Program-made: the position numbers and the translations under genes
Source of the DNA: Comamonas koreensis
Lineage (GTDB): Bacteria; Pseudomonadota; Gammaproteobacteria; Burkholderiales; Burkholderiaceae_C
NCBI RefSeq assembly: GCF_014076495.1
Contig: NZ_CP043575.1
Location: forward strand, 1,054,001 to 1,118,000
Direction of reading: 5' to 3'
Length of the DNA: 64,000 nt
The notes under the pieces: model-generated
Database searches by the model: none
What the model saw: only the letters and a program-made list of their open reading frames with translations
Told to the model about the DNA's origin: nothing
Shown: one piece after another, positions 1 through 8,406 of the stretch
Position numbering within the stretch: the first letter of the stretch is position 1
How the letters are laid out: every line of letters begins with the position of its first letter

Positions 1-1
1 C

Positions 2-334
2 CAGGCCCTGCTGGCACCGCTGCGCCACGGCGTGCCCGATGACCTGCAGCAGCGCCTGCAGCCGCAAGCGCCCGGCACCGGCCGCTTTGAGCAAGTACTG
101 CAGCTGGGCTACTGCGGCCATGACGGGCTGGAGCCGGACTTTCCCCGCATTGCCGAGGCACTGGGCGCCAAGGTGCGCCTGCTGCACGGCGGTGTGGACC
201 GCATCCAGGGCCATGCCCAGGGCCAGCTCATCATCGCCATCGATGGTGCCGCCGCCCGCAACGACTGGGCCGCGCTGACGCAAGGCCCTGCCACCATCGC
301 ACATGAAATCAGGGTACTGGGCTATGTTGTTTGA
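2..334 (+). CDS. metN: Methionine-type ABC transporter ATP-binding protein, C-terminal part (5' truncated)
   Basis: Only the last ~110 residues are in the window; the frame is open from the left edge. They look like the C-terminal NIL (ACT-like) regulatory domain that follows the ATPase core in MetN proteins and binds the substrate for trans-inhibition. The identification rests on this tail plus the overlapping MetI permease downstream. The protein would drive import of methionine or a related sulfur compound at the inner membrane with the downstream permease and MetQ-like binding proteins. The nucleotide-binding motifs lie outside the window, so ATPase identity is inferred from context. Confidence 0.8.
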   Translation, partial: QALLAPLRHGVPDDLQQRLQPQAPGTGRFEQVLQLGYCGHDGLEPDFPRIAEALGAKVRLLHGGVDRIQGHAQGQLIIAIDGAAARNDWAALTQGPATIAHEIRVLGYVV

Positions 335-986
335 ACTGAGTATTTCCATCGACCGTTACTGGAAGGCGCTGGCCGACACCTTCATCATGGTGTCCACCTC
401 GGCCGGTATCGCGCTGCTGGCGGGCATTCCGCTGGCCATCTTGCTGATCGTGACGGCACCTGGTGGCTTTCTCGAATCGCCCCGCACCAACCGCGCCGTC
501 GGCAGCGTCGTCAACGGCTTCCGGGCCACGCCCTTTATCGTGCTGCTGGTCGCGTTGATTCCGTTCACCCGTCTGGTCACCGGCACGACGATTGGCGTCT
601 GGGCGGCGATTGTGCCGCTGGCCATCAGTGCCACGCCGTTCTTTGCGCGCATTGCCGAGGTCAGTCTGCGTGAGGTCGATCCCGGCCTGATCGAGGCGGC
701 ACAGGCGATTGGCTGCAAGAAGTGGGACATCGTGCGCCATGTCTACCTGCCCGAGGCCCTGCCCGGCATCATCGGCGGCTTCACCATCACCCTGGTGGCG
801 CTGATCAGCTCGTCGGCCATGGCCGGCGCGGTGGGGGCCGGTGGCCTGGGCGACCTGGCGATCCGCTACGGCTACCAGCGCTTTGATACGCAGGTGATGC
901 TGATCGTGATCGCGGTGCTGATTGCGCTGGTCACCATCGTGCAGACCGCTGGCGACCGCGTGGCGCACTGGTTGCGCAGCCGCTGA
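324..986 (+). CDS. metI: Methionine-type ABC transporter permease MetI
   Basis: This 220-residue inner-membrane permease matches the usual MetI length of about 217. It has about five hydrophobic helices and the EAA-type coupling loop, seen as LIEAAQAIGCKKWDIVRHVYLPEALPG. The chosen ATG at 324 overlaps the end of metN by 11 bases, which suggests translational coupling, and has AGGG about 10 bases upstream. An upstream in-frame ATG at 303 lacks a ribosome-binding site and would add seven residues not typical of MetI. With three MetQ-like proteins nearby, the transporter could serve more than one substrate; methionine itself is not proven. Confidence 0.93.
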   Translation: MLFELSISIDRYWKALADTFIMVSTSAGIALLAGIPLAILLIVTAPGGFLESPRTNRAVGSVVNGFRATPFIVLLVALIPFTRLVTGTTIGVWAAIVPLAISATPFFARIAEVSLREVDPGLIEAAQAIGCKKWDIVRHVYLPEALPGIIGGFTITLVALISSSAMAGAVGAGGLGDLAIRYGYQRFDTQVMLIVIAVLIALVTIVQTAGDRVAHWLRSR

Positions 987-1007
987 CCGTCCGCGTTATC
1001 GCGGCCC

Positions 1008-1028
1008 ACCACGGCGCAGTGCCGTGGT
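1008..1028 (+). other. Perfect hairpin between metI and the first sfnB-like gene
   Basis: ACCACGGC pairs with GCCGTGGT around a five-base loop in the 102-base gap after metI. No T-run follows, so a complete intrinsic terminator is unlikely. It could be an attenuating or transcript-stabilising hairpin that separates transporter and oxygenase expression. Confidence 0.4.
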
Positions 1029-1088
1029 CTGCAGGCCAGGGCGTGTCTCTGGCCTGTCTCTCTCCGAACCCCTTTCAGAAAGCACCGA

Positions 1089-2351
1089 ATGACTTCAGCG
1101 GTTGCCCAGGGCGCAGCGTTGCCCGCCGATTCCCCACCCCGCCTGCCTTTGCCGCCCAGCCAGCCCGCGCAGATCCGCAGCGAGGCCGAGGCCTTGCAGG
1201 TGGCCGCTGCGCTGGCCGAGAGCTTTCGCGGCGGCGCGGCCCGGCGCGACAGCGAACGCCTGTTGCCCTGGGACGAGATCGAGCGCTATACCGCCAGCGG
1301 CCTGGGCGGCATCACCGTGCCGCGCAGCCATGGCGGCCTGCAGGCCAGCTGGCACACCGTCGTGCAGGTGTTTGCGACCATCAGCGCGGCCGATGCCTCG
1401 CTAGGGCAAATTCCACAAAACCACTTTGCGCTGGTGCAGAACCTGCGCGATACCGCGAGCCCCGCGCAGCAAAGCCGCTGGTTTGCCGATGTGCTGGGCG
1501 GCTACCGGCTGGGCAATGCTGGACCTGAGCGCAAGGGCCGCGCCGCCCAGCTGAGCGATGCCACCGCCAGCCTGCGCCGGGCGGCCGATGGCCGGCTGCT
1601 GGTCAACGGCACGCGCTACTACTCCACCGGATCGTTGTTTGCCCACTGGGTGCCTTTCCGCGCCGAGGACGAGGCGCAGCGCCCCGTGCAGGTCTGGGTG
1701 CGGCGCACGGTGCCGGGCCTGCAGATCATCGACAACTGGAACGCCTTTGGCCAGAAGACCACCGCCAGCGGTGGTGTGGTGCTGACCGATGTGGAGGTTG
1801 AGCCGCGTGATGTGATTGCGCTGCATGACCTGAAGGACCGGCCGACTCTCTCCGGCCCGGTGTCGCAGATTCTGCAAGCCGCCATCGACATGGGCATTGC
1901 CCAGGGCGCGTTTGACGAGGCGCGCCAGTTTGTGCGCGACAAGACCCGTGCCTGGGTGCACTCGGGTGTCGAGCATGCCTGGCAGGACCCCTACATCATC
2001 CAGGAGTTTGGCCAGCTGCAGGTGGAGCTGGATGCCGCGCGCGAGGTGCTGCTCGATGCCGCGCAGCAGTTGGATGCCTTCGCTGCCCAGCCCGTCACCG
2101 ACGAGAGCAGCGCCGAGGCCTCGGTGGCCGTGGCGCGCGCCAAGATCCTGACTACCGAGGCGGCGCTGAACGCCAGCGAACGCCTGCTGGAGCTGGGCGG
2201 TACCTCATCGGCCCGCGCCGGCTACAACCTGGACCGCTATTGGCGCAATGCCCGCGTGCACACCTTGCACGACCCGGTGCGCTGGAAATACCACCTGCTG
2301 GGCAACTACCTGCTCAATGGCCGCGCCCCGCGCCGCCACCAGTGGAACTGA
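1089..2351 (+). CDS. SfnB-type sulfur acquisition oxidoreductase (acyl-CoA dehydrogenase fold), copy 1
   Basis: A 420-residue protein of the acyl-CoA dehydrogenase fold, in the SfnB/DszC group of reduced-flavin-dependent oxidoreductases used for organosulfur compounds. Visible features are the N-terminal helical domain, the central FGQ..ASGG strand region, and the C-terminal segment LLELGGTSSARAGYNLDRYWRN followed by HTLHDPVRWKYHLLG, typical of DszC/SfnB proteins rather than true acyl-CoA dehydrogenases. It is followed 73 bases later by a clearly homologous second copy, so the pair arose by tandem duplication. Where copy 2 and other SfnB proteins read FGNALSE, this copy reads LGNAGPE, so substrate binding may differ. 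The cytoplasmic substrate is unknown. SfnB is known from dimethyl-sulfone/sulfonate use in pseudomonads. Confidence 0.82.
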   Translation: MTSAVAQGAALPADSPPRLPLPPSQPAQIRSEAEALQVAAALAESFRGGAARRDSERLLPWDEIERYTASGLGGITVPRSHGGLQASWHTVVQVFATISAADASLGQIPQNHFALVQNLRDTASPAQQSRWFADVLGGYRLGNAGPERKGRAAQLSDATASLRRAADGRLLVNGTRYYSTGSLFAHWVPFRAEDEAQRPVQVWVRRTVPGLQIIDNWNAFGQKTTASGGVVLTDVEVEPRDVIALHDLKDRPTLSGPVSQILQAAIDMGIAQGAFDEARQFVRDKTRAWVHSGVEHAWQDPYIIQEFGQLQVELDAAREVLLDAAQQLDAFAAQPVTDESSAEASVAVARAKILTTEAALNASERLLELGGTSSARAGYNLDRYWRNARVHTLHDPVRWKYHLLGNYLLNGRAPRRHQWN

Positions 2352-2424
2352 GCCGCCGCAACGCACAACGACTTTGAAGGGCCAGGCCAGCGCCATGCTG
2401 CTGCCAAGCCCATGAGCCACCACC

Positions 2425-3681
2425 ATGACTACCTCTCCCCCTGTGATCGCCGCTGCCAGCCCGGTGGCCCCCGCCCCCGCACCACGCCAGCGCCCCCCCG
2501 TGTTTGCCAGCGAGCAGGCCGCACTGCAACAGGCCCAGCAGCTGGCCGATGCCTGGGCCGGTGATGCGGTACTGCGCGACCGCGAGCGTCGCCTGCCCTG
2601 GGCAGAAATCGAGGCCTACAGCGACAGCGGCCTCTGGGCCATCACCGTGCCGCGCGCCTACGGCGGCCTGCAGGCCAGCGCCTGGACGGTGGCGCAGCTG
2701 ATCGCCACCGTGGCGGCGGCCGATGGATCGCTGGGCCATATTCCGCAGAACCATTTCTATGCGCTGGAGGTGCTGCGCGTGGGCGGCAGCGCGGCGCAGC
2801 AGCGCTTTTTCTACGAACGGGTGCAGGCGGGCGAGCGCTTTGGCAATGCACTGTCCGAGATCGGCCACCGCGACTACCGCCGCCGCTCGCGGCTGGAGCG
2901 GGGCGGCTCGGGCTGGGTACTCAATGGCCGCAAGTTCTACTGCACCGGCGCCATCTTTGCGCACTGGATTCCGGTGCAGACCATGCAGGTGATCGACGAG
3001 GCCCAGGACCCCGTCAGCGTGATGGTGTTTGTGCCGCGCACGGCGCCGGGCGTGACGGTGATCGACGACTGGGACGGCATGGGCCAGCGGGTCACCGGCA
3101 GCGGCTCGGTGCTGCTGGAGAACGTCGCCATCGATGAGGCCTGGATCGTGCCTTTCCAATCGAGCTTCGACAGCCCCAGCACCATCGGGCCGTTTGCGCA
3201 GATCATCCATGCCGCCATCGACCTGGGCATTGGCGAGGGCGCGCTGCGTGCCACCTTGCCCTTTGTGCGCAACCAGTCGCGCGCCTGGGTGGATGCCGGC
3301 GTGGCGCAGGCGAGCGACGACCCCTTGACCCTGCAGGCGCTGGGCAATGTGGAGCTGCGCCTGCATGCGGCGCGGGCGCTGCTGCGGCGCTCGGGCAGCC
3401 TGGTCGATGCCGCGCAGCAGGAGCCCACGGCGCACACGGTGGCTGCGGCCTCGGTGGCCGTGGCGCAGGCACGTGCGCTGGCGCATACGGCCGGCCTGCT
3501 GGCGGCCAACAAGCTGCTGGAGCTGGGTGGCACCTCGGCCACCTTTGCCGAGCACGGCTTTGACAGCTACTGGCGCAATGTGCGCACCCACACCCTGCAT
3601 GACCCCGTGCGCTGGAAATACCATGCCATCGGCAACTATGCGCTGAGCGGCGTGCTGCCCCCGCGCCACGGAGCACTGTGA
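2425..3681 (+). CDS. SfnB-type sulfur acquisition oxidoreductase, copy 2
   Basis: A 418-residue paralogue of the preceding gene, with the same fold and conserved segments (IPQNHFYALEVLR, FGNALSEIGHRDY, KLLELGGTSATFAEHGFDSYWRN, HDPVRWKYH). It probably uses reduced flavin from the nearby FMN reductase to oxidise an organosulfur substrate or intermediate. Its TGA stop shares its last base with the ATG of the next gene, so these two products are likely co-translated and may act in sequence, as DszC and DszA do in thiophene desulfurisation. The exact substrate cannot be read from sequence. Confidence 0.84.
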   Translation: MTTSPPVIAAASPVAPAPAPRQRPPVFASEQAALQQAQQLADAWAGDAVLRDRERRLPWAEIEAYSDSGLWAITVPRAYGGLQASAWTVAQLIATVAAADGSLGHIPQNHFYALEVLRVGGSAAQQRFFYERVQAGERFGNALSEIGHRDYRRRSRLERGGSGWVLNGRKFYCTGAIFAHWIPVQTMQVIDEAQDPVSVMVFVPRTAPGVTVIDDWDGMGQRVTGSGSVLLENVAIDEAWIVPFQSSFDSPSTIGPFAQIIHAAIDLGIGEGALRATLPFVRNQSRAWVDAGVAQASDDPLTLQALGNVELRLHAARALLRRSGSLVDAAQQEPTAHTVAAASVAVAQARALAHTAGLLAANKLLELGGTSATFAEHGFDSYWRNVRTHTLHDPVRWKYHAIGNYALSGVLPPRHGAL

Positions 3682-5132
3682 TGGCCAGCACCGCTGCCGG
3701 CGCGCGGGCGCCCATCATCCTCAATGCCTTCAACATGGCCAGCGTCGGCCATATCAACCATGGGCTGTGGACGCATCCGCGCGACCAATCGAGCCACTAC
3801 CACCGCCTGGACTACTGGACCGGCCTGGCCAAGGAGCTCGAGCGCGGCCTGTTCGATGGGCTCTTCATCGCCGACATCATCGGCGTCTATGACACCTACC
3901 AGCAGTCGGTCGATGTGACCCTGCGCGAGTCGGTGCAGCTGCCAATCAACGACCCGACCCTGGTGGTGCCCGCGATGGCGGCGGTGACCGAGCACCTGGG
4001 CTTTGGCGTAACGGTCAACCTCAGCTACGAGCAGCCCTATCTGCTGGCGCGGCGCTTTTCTACCTTGGACCACCTGACCCAAGGCCGCATTGGCTGGAAC
4101 ATTGTCACTGGTTATCTGGACTCGGCTGCCCGCGCCATGGGCCAGCGCCAGCAGCTGGCGCACGATGCGCGCTATGACCGCGCCGATGAGTTTATGGACG
4201 TGCTCTACCAGCTCTGGGAGGGCAGCTGGAGCGACAGCGCCGTGCTGCGCGACCGCACGCGCCGCATCTATGCCGACCCGCAGCAGGTGCGCCGCGTGCA
4301 GCACAGCGGCCCGCATTTTCAGGTCGATGGCTACCACCTGAGCGAGCCCTCGCCACAGCGCACGCCGGTGCTGCTGCAGGCGGGCAGCTCGGGCCGGGGC
4401 CTGCAGTTTGCCGCGCGCCATGCCGAATGCGTGTTCATGGCCATCCAGGACAAGGCCGCCACCGCCACGCTGGTGCGCCAGCTGCGCGCCGAAGCCGTGC
4501 GTGCCGGCCGCCAGCCCGGCGACATCAAGGTGCTGGTGGGCATGACGCCCGTGGTGGCCGCCACCGCGCGCCAGGCCCAGGAAAAGTACCAGGAGTACTG
4601 CCGCTATGCCAGCCCCGAGGCTGCGCTGGCGCATCTGTCGGCCACGGCCGGCATTGATTTTTCGACCTACCAGCGCGACACGCCGCTGCTGCAGCAGCAC
4701 CGCAGCAATGGCATCGAGAACTCGATCAAGCGCCTGGCCAATGGCCGTGAGGACTACCGCCTGGGCGACCTGCTCGATGAGCTGGCCTTGGGCGGGCGTT
4801 ACGCCACCGTCGTGGGCGATGCCCAGCAGATTGCCGACGAGATGCAGTCCTGGGTGGATGAGGCTGGTGTTGATGGCTTCAACCTTGCCCGCACCGTGGT
4901 GCCCGAATGCTTTGGCGACTTTATCGACCTGGTCGTCCCCGAGCTGCAGTCGCGGGGCCTGCACAAGAGCGCCTATGCGCCCGGCAGCATGCGCCACAAG
5001 CTGTTTGGCCAGGGCGACCGCCTGCCGGCCCACCACCATGCGCAGCAGTTTCGCCAGCAGCCCTCCGTCGGTGGCGTCAGCGTTGCTGCTTCTCCATCCC
5101 TCTCCACACCCCGCGCCCAGGCCTTGGCCTGA
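3681..5132 (+). CDS. NtaA/SnaA/DszA-family FMN-dependent monooxygenase, copy 1
   Basis: A 483-residue member of the luciferase-like (bacterial LLM) superfamily, in the long nitrilotriacetate-monooxygenase component A/DszA branch. Diagnostic stretches are NAFNM near the N terminus, HGLWTHPRDQS, GLFDGLFIAD, TVNLSYEQPYLLARRFSTLD and GRIGWNIVTGYLDSAARAMG. Such enzymes need FMNH2 from a separate reductase and O2, and cleave C-S or C-N bonds. The ATG at 3681 overlaps the upstream stop (TGATG) with GGAG eight bases before it; an in-frame GTG at 3678 is less likely. Located in a sulfur island, it is probably a desulfurising oxygenase. Confidence 0.87.
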   Translation: MASTAAGARAPIILNAFNMASVGHINHGLWTHPRDQSSHYHRLDYWTGLAKELERGLFDGLFIADIIGVYDTYQQSVDVTLRESVQLPINDPTLVVPAMAAVTEHLGFGVTVNLSYEQPYLLARRFSTLDHLTQGRIGWNIVTGYLDSAARAMGQRQQLAHDARYDRADEFMDVLYQLWEGSWSDSAVLRDRTRRIYADPQQVRRVQHSGPHFQVDGYHLSEPSPQRTPVLLQAGSSGRGLQFAARHAECVFMAIQDKAATATLVRQLRAEAVRAGRQPGDIKVLVGMTPVVAATARQAQEKYQEYCRYASPEAALAHLSATAGIDFSTYQRDTPLLQQHRSNGIENSIKRLANGREDYRLGDLLDELALGGRYATVVGDAQQIADEMQSWVDEAGVDGFNLARTVVPECFGDFIDLVVPELQSRGLHKSAYAPGSMRHKLFGQGDRLPAHHHAQQFRQQPSVGGVSVAASPSLSTPRAQALA

Positions 5133-5151
5133 GCGCCATCCAGGAAACCCC

Positions 5152-6015
5152 ATGTCCCAGAACCCTTCTTCTCCGCTGCCAGGCCAACGCCGGCGTTTTC
5201 TGTCCTCGTCGCTGGCCGCTGGCGCCGCGCTGGCCACGGGCGCCTGGCGCAGCACGGCGCAGGCCGCAGTGCCGGTAACGACCAAGGTGCTGAAAGTGGG
5301 GGTGACCTCGGGCCCGCATGAGCAGGTGTTCGAGGCCGTCAAAAAGGTCGCCGAGCGTGACTATGGTCTCAAGATCGAGATCGTGTCCTTCAGCGACTAT
5401 GTGATGCCCAATGCCGCGCTCGATGCGGGTGACCTGGATGCCAACAGCTTCCAGCACGGCCCCTTCCTGCAGGCGGCAATCCGTGCACGCGGCTACAAGC
5501 TGGTGGGCTTTGGCCGCACCTGGGTGGGCCCGATTGCGCTTTTCTCCAAGCGCTACAAGCGGCTCGAAGACGTGCCGGTGGGCGCGCAGATTGCGCTGCC
5601 CAATGACCCGGCCAATGGTGGGCGCGTGCTGCTGCTGTTGGAGAAGGGCGGTCTCATCAAGCTCAAGCCCGGCATCGACCCGATCAAGGGCGTGTTTGCC
5701 TCGACCCAGGACATCACCGACAACCCGCGCAAGCTGCGCTTTGTCGAGCTGGAGTCGCCCATGCTGGTGCGCGCGATGGACGATGTGGAGCTGGCTGCCA
5801 TCAATGCCGACTATGCCTACAAGGCGGGGCTCAACCCCACGAAGGACTCGCTGCTGGTCGAGGGCGGGGACAGCCCCTATGTCTGCCTGATAGCAGTGCA
5901 GGAGAAAAACCGCAACGCCCCCTGGGTGCCGCAGCTGGTGGCCGCCTACCGCACCGACGAGGTGCGCAGCTATATCCAGCAGGCCTTCAATGGCGTGGTC
6001 ATCCCTTCGTGGTGA
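5152..6015 (+). CDS. MetQ/NlpA-family ABC substrate-binding protein with Tat-type signal
   Basis: A 287-residue periplasmic binding protein of the NlpA/MetQ family (KVLKVGVTSGPHEQVFE, GLKIEIVSFSDYVMPNAALD, QHGPFLQ). The N terminus carries QRRRFLSSSLAAGAALATGA, a good twin-arginine motif, with probable cleavage near AQA. There is no lipobox cysteine, unlike classical MetQ lipoproteins. The open frame extends far upstream, but ATG 5152 has AGGAAA just before it and begins the signal peptide. It sits between two NtaA/DszA-type oxygenases and presumably delivers their substrate to MetNI. The ligand may be methionine-like or another organosulfur compound. Confidence 0.87.
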   Translation: MSQNPSSPLPGQRRRFLSSSLAAGAALATGAWRSTAQAAVPVTTKVLKVGVTSGPHEQVFEAVKKVAERDYGLKIEIVSFSDYVMPNAALDAGDLDANSFQHGPFLQAAIRARGYKLVGFGRTWVGPIALFSKRYKRLEDVPVGAQIALPNDPANGGRVLLLLEKGGLIKLKPGIDPIKGVFASTQDITDNPRKLRFVELESPMLVRAMDDVELAAINADYAYKAGLNPTKDSLLVEGGDSPYVCLIAVQEKNRNAPWVPQLVAAYRTDEVRSYIQQAFNGVVIPSW

Positions 6016-6065
6016 TCGGCGTCGCTACACCTGGCATTCACTGATTGCGCTCACCCGCACTGGTT

Positions 6066-7424
6066 ATGACTGACAAAAAAATCATGCATGTCAACGCGTT
6101 CAACATGAACTGCGTCGGACATATCCACCACGGCCTGTGGACGCATCCGCGCGACCAGTCCACCCAGTACCACACGCTCAAGTACTGGACCGATATCGCC
6201 AAGCTGCTGGAGCGCGGCCTGTTCGACGGCATCTTTATCGCCGACGTGGTGGGCTACTACGACGTCTACCAACGCGGCGTGGACCTGACCCTGCGCGAGG
6301 CGATCCAGCTGCCGGTGAACAACCCCTGGCTGCTGGTGTCGGCGATGGCGGCGGTGACCGAGCACCTGGGCTTTGGCCTGACCGCTACCGTCAACGCCCA
6401 CCAGCCCTACACCTTTGCCCGCGATGTCAGCACCCTGGACCAGCTGAGCAACGGGCGCATTGGCTGGAACATCGTCACCGGCTATGTGGACAGCGGCGCG
6501 CGTGGCCTGGGCCAGGATGGCCTGGCCGACCATGACAGCCGCTATGACCGCGCCGACGACTTTCTGGCGCTGGCCTACAAGTTCTGGGAAGGCAGCTGGG
6601 AGGACGGCGCCGTGATCGCCGACAAGGCGCGCCGCATCCATACCCTGCCGGACAAGGTACACCCTGTGGTGCATGACGGCCCGTTCTACCGCGCCAATGC
6701 GATCCACATGAGTGCGCCATCGCCCCAGCGCACGCCGGTGCTGTTCCAGGCGGGCACCTCGCAGCGCGGGCTGCAGTTTGCCGGCCAGCATGGCGAGGGC
6801 ATCTTTATCGGTGCGCGCACGCCGGAGGCGGCCAGGGGTGCCTCGCGCAAGCTGCGTGCGGCCGCCATGGCCGCTGGGCGCAGGGCCGATGACATCAAGA
6901 TCTATGTGGGCGCAGCCGTGGTGGTGGCGCCCACCCAGGCCGAGGCCGAGGAGAAATACGCCGACTACCTGGCCTATGCCAGTGCCGAAGGGGGACTGGC
7001 GCATTTTGCCGCCAGCACCGGCGTGGACTTTGCGCAGTACGACCTCGACGAGCCCATCGTCTACGGCCAGGGCAATGCCATCCAGTCGGCCGTGCAGGCC
7101 GCCCAGCAGCAGGGCCTGACCACGCGGCGCAAGCTGCTCGAACAGTTCAGCCTGGGCAGCCGCTACAACACCATCGTCGGCGACCCGCAGCAGGTGGCCG
7201 ATGCGCTGGAGCGTTGGATCGATGTCGGCGAGATCGATGGCTTCAATCTCACCCGCATCGTCGTGCCCGAGACCTGGGAGGACTTTGCCAGCCTGGCCGT
7301 GCCCGAGCTGCAAAACCGCGGCCGCTACCGCACGCGCTACGAAGAGGGCAGCCTGCGCCACAAGCTGTTTGGCCGTGGGGATGGTCTGCCCGCCAACCAC
7401 CCCGGCGCGCAGCAGCGCCGATAA
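6066..7424 (+). CDS. NtaA/SnaA/DszA-family FMN-dependent monooxygenase, copy 2
   Basis: A 452-residue paralogue of the enzyme encoded at 3681. It has the same signatures: VNAFNMNCVGHIHHGLWTHP, FIADVVGYYDVYQ, TAVTEHLGFGLT-like and GRIGWNIVTGYVDSGARGLG. As a two-component flavin monooxygenase it would use FMNH2 from the MsuE-like reductase of the same cluster. I chose ATG 6066 (MTDKKIM); a TTG at 6045 adds seven residues, and ATG 6084 is possible. No start has a strong ribosome-binding site, so the N terminus is uncertain by a few residues. Two diverged DszA-type enzymes suggest different substrates or successive steps. Confidence 0.86.
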   Translation: MTDKKIMHVNAFNMNCVGHIHHGLWTHPRDQSTQYHTLKYWTDIAKLLERGLFDGIFIADVVGYYDVYQRGVDLTLREAIQLPVNNPWLLVSAMAAVTEHLGFGLTATVNAHQPYTFARDVSTLDQLSNGRIGWNIVTGYVDSGARGLGQDGLADHDSRYDRADDFLALAYKFWEGSWEDGAVIADKARRIHTLPDKVHPVVHDGPFYRANAIHMSAPSPQRTPVLFQAGTSQRGLQFAGQHGEGIFIGARTPEAARGASRKLRAAAMAAGRRADDIKIYVGAAVVVAPTQAEAEEKYADYLAYASAEGGLAHFAASTGVDFAQYDLDEPIVYGQGNAIQSAVQAAQQQGLTTRRKLLEQFSLGSRYNTIVGDPQQVADALERWIDVGEIDGFNLTRIVVPETWEDFASLAVPELQNRGRYRTRYEEGSLRHKLFGRGDGLPANHPGAQQRR

Positions 7425-7431
7425 GAGCCGC

Positions 7432-7538
7432 TAACACAACCCTTGATACGTCGTTGCCCTGCCTTGTCGTACTACTGTACTGCCTGCGGCAGGACGCCTA
7501 GTCTCAACCGCAAACCTTCGGTTTGCTGGGTCGTGTTA
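7432..7538. repeat. Structured intergenic repeat, diverged copy C
   Basis: The core at 7449-7507 aligns with the cores of the two repeats near 43.6 and 43.8 kb (shared TCGTTGC, CTTG.CGTAC, GTACTG.CTGCG and ACGCCT.GTCTCAA blocks). Its inner stem is CCTGCC/GGCAGG where the others have GCAGGC/GCCTGC, a compensated change. Outer arms TAACACAACCC (7432) and GGGTCGTGTTA (7528) pair at 10 of 11 positions but are unrelated to the other copies' arms. It also contains a perfect hairpin GCAAACC-TTC-GGTTTGC at 7510-7526. It lies between two genes of the sulfur island. Confidence 0.65.
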
Positions 7539-7573
7539 CCGGTTCTAAGTACCGAGATTTTTTGAAAGCAGCC

Positions 7574-8380
7574 ATGAAGTTTTTCCCCTCCTTGACAGCC
7601 CTGCTGCTGTCGCTCGCCACCTTGGGCGCCGCCCAGGCCCAGCCACTGCGCGTCGGCGTCACGCCCGGCTCGCTCGCCGATTCCGCCCAGATCGCGGCGC
7701 GCGAAGCCAAGGCCCAGGGGCTCGACGTTCAGATCGTCGAGTTCACCGACTGGACCCTGCCCAATACCGCGCTGGTCAACCGCGATCTGGACCTGAACTA
7801 CTACCAGCACCAGGCCTTCCTCGATACCTTCAACCGCGAAAACCGCCAGGACCTGCGCGCGGCGGCCGTGGGCTCGCGCGGCAATATCGGCATCTTCTCC
7901 AAGCGCTACAAAAGCCTGGCGAGCCTGCCCACCGGCGCCAGCGTGGCGCTGGCCAATGACACCTCGAACCAGGCACGTGCCATTGCCACCTTGCGCGATG
8001 CGGGCCTGGTGACCCTGCGCGCCAATGCGCCGCAGCTGGCCCAGATCGACGACATCGCCAGCAACCCCAAGAAGCTCAAGTTCATCGAAGTGGCCGGCCC
8101 CCAGCTGGCGCGGGCGCTCGATGATGCCGACATCACCGTGGTGAGCCTGGGTGGACTGCTGCAGGCGGGCCAGCTCGAGACCGCCCGCCAGGGCCTGTAC
8201 TACAGCGTCGGCACGGATGCCTTCTGGGCCATCCACTTTGTCACCCGGGCCGATAACGTGAAGGACGCGCGGGTGCGCCAGTTCATTGATATCTACCAGC
8301 AATCCCAGGCGGTGCGCCAGCAGATCCATGCCTCGTACGCCAATGAAAGCCGCTTCTACAGCCTGCCCTGGCTGAAGTGA
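7574..8380 (+). CDS. MetQ/NlpA-family ABC substrate-binding protein
   Basis: A 268-residue periplasmic binding protein with a Sec signal ending LGAAQAQ and the family block PLRVGVTPGSLADSAQIAA followed by VQIVEFTDWTLPNTALV and LNYYQHQAFLD. There is no lipobox cysteine, so it should be soluble in the periplasm. ATG 7574 starts the signal peptide with GAAAG upstream; an in-frame start at 7523 would add a non-hydrophobic leader read from repeat sequence. It is followed 26 bases later by a close paralogue. Probably an alternative ligand-loading subunit for MetNI; ligand unknown. Confidence 0.87.
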   Translation: MKFFPSLTALLLSLATLGAAQAQPLRVGVTPGSLADSAQIAAREAKAQGLDVQIVEFTDWTLPNTALVNRDLDLNYYQHQAFLDTFNRENRQDLRAAAVGSRGNIGIFSKRYKSLASLPTGASVALANDTSNQARAIATLRDAGLVTLRANAPQLAQIDDIASNPKKLKFIEVAGPQLARALDDADITVVSLGGLLQAGQLETARQGLYYSVGTDAFWAIHFVTRADNVKDARVRQFIDIYQQSQAVRQQIHASYANESRFYSLPWLK

Positions 8381-8406
8381 GCCAGCCACCTACCCAAGGA
8401 AAGACG

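Noticed and set aside
4606..5151. An N-terminal extension of the Tat-type MetQ-like protein
   Set aside because: It overlaps the upstream monooxygenase gene in another frame; the signal peptide begins at 5152 with a ribosome-binding site.
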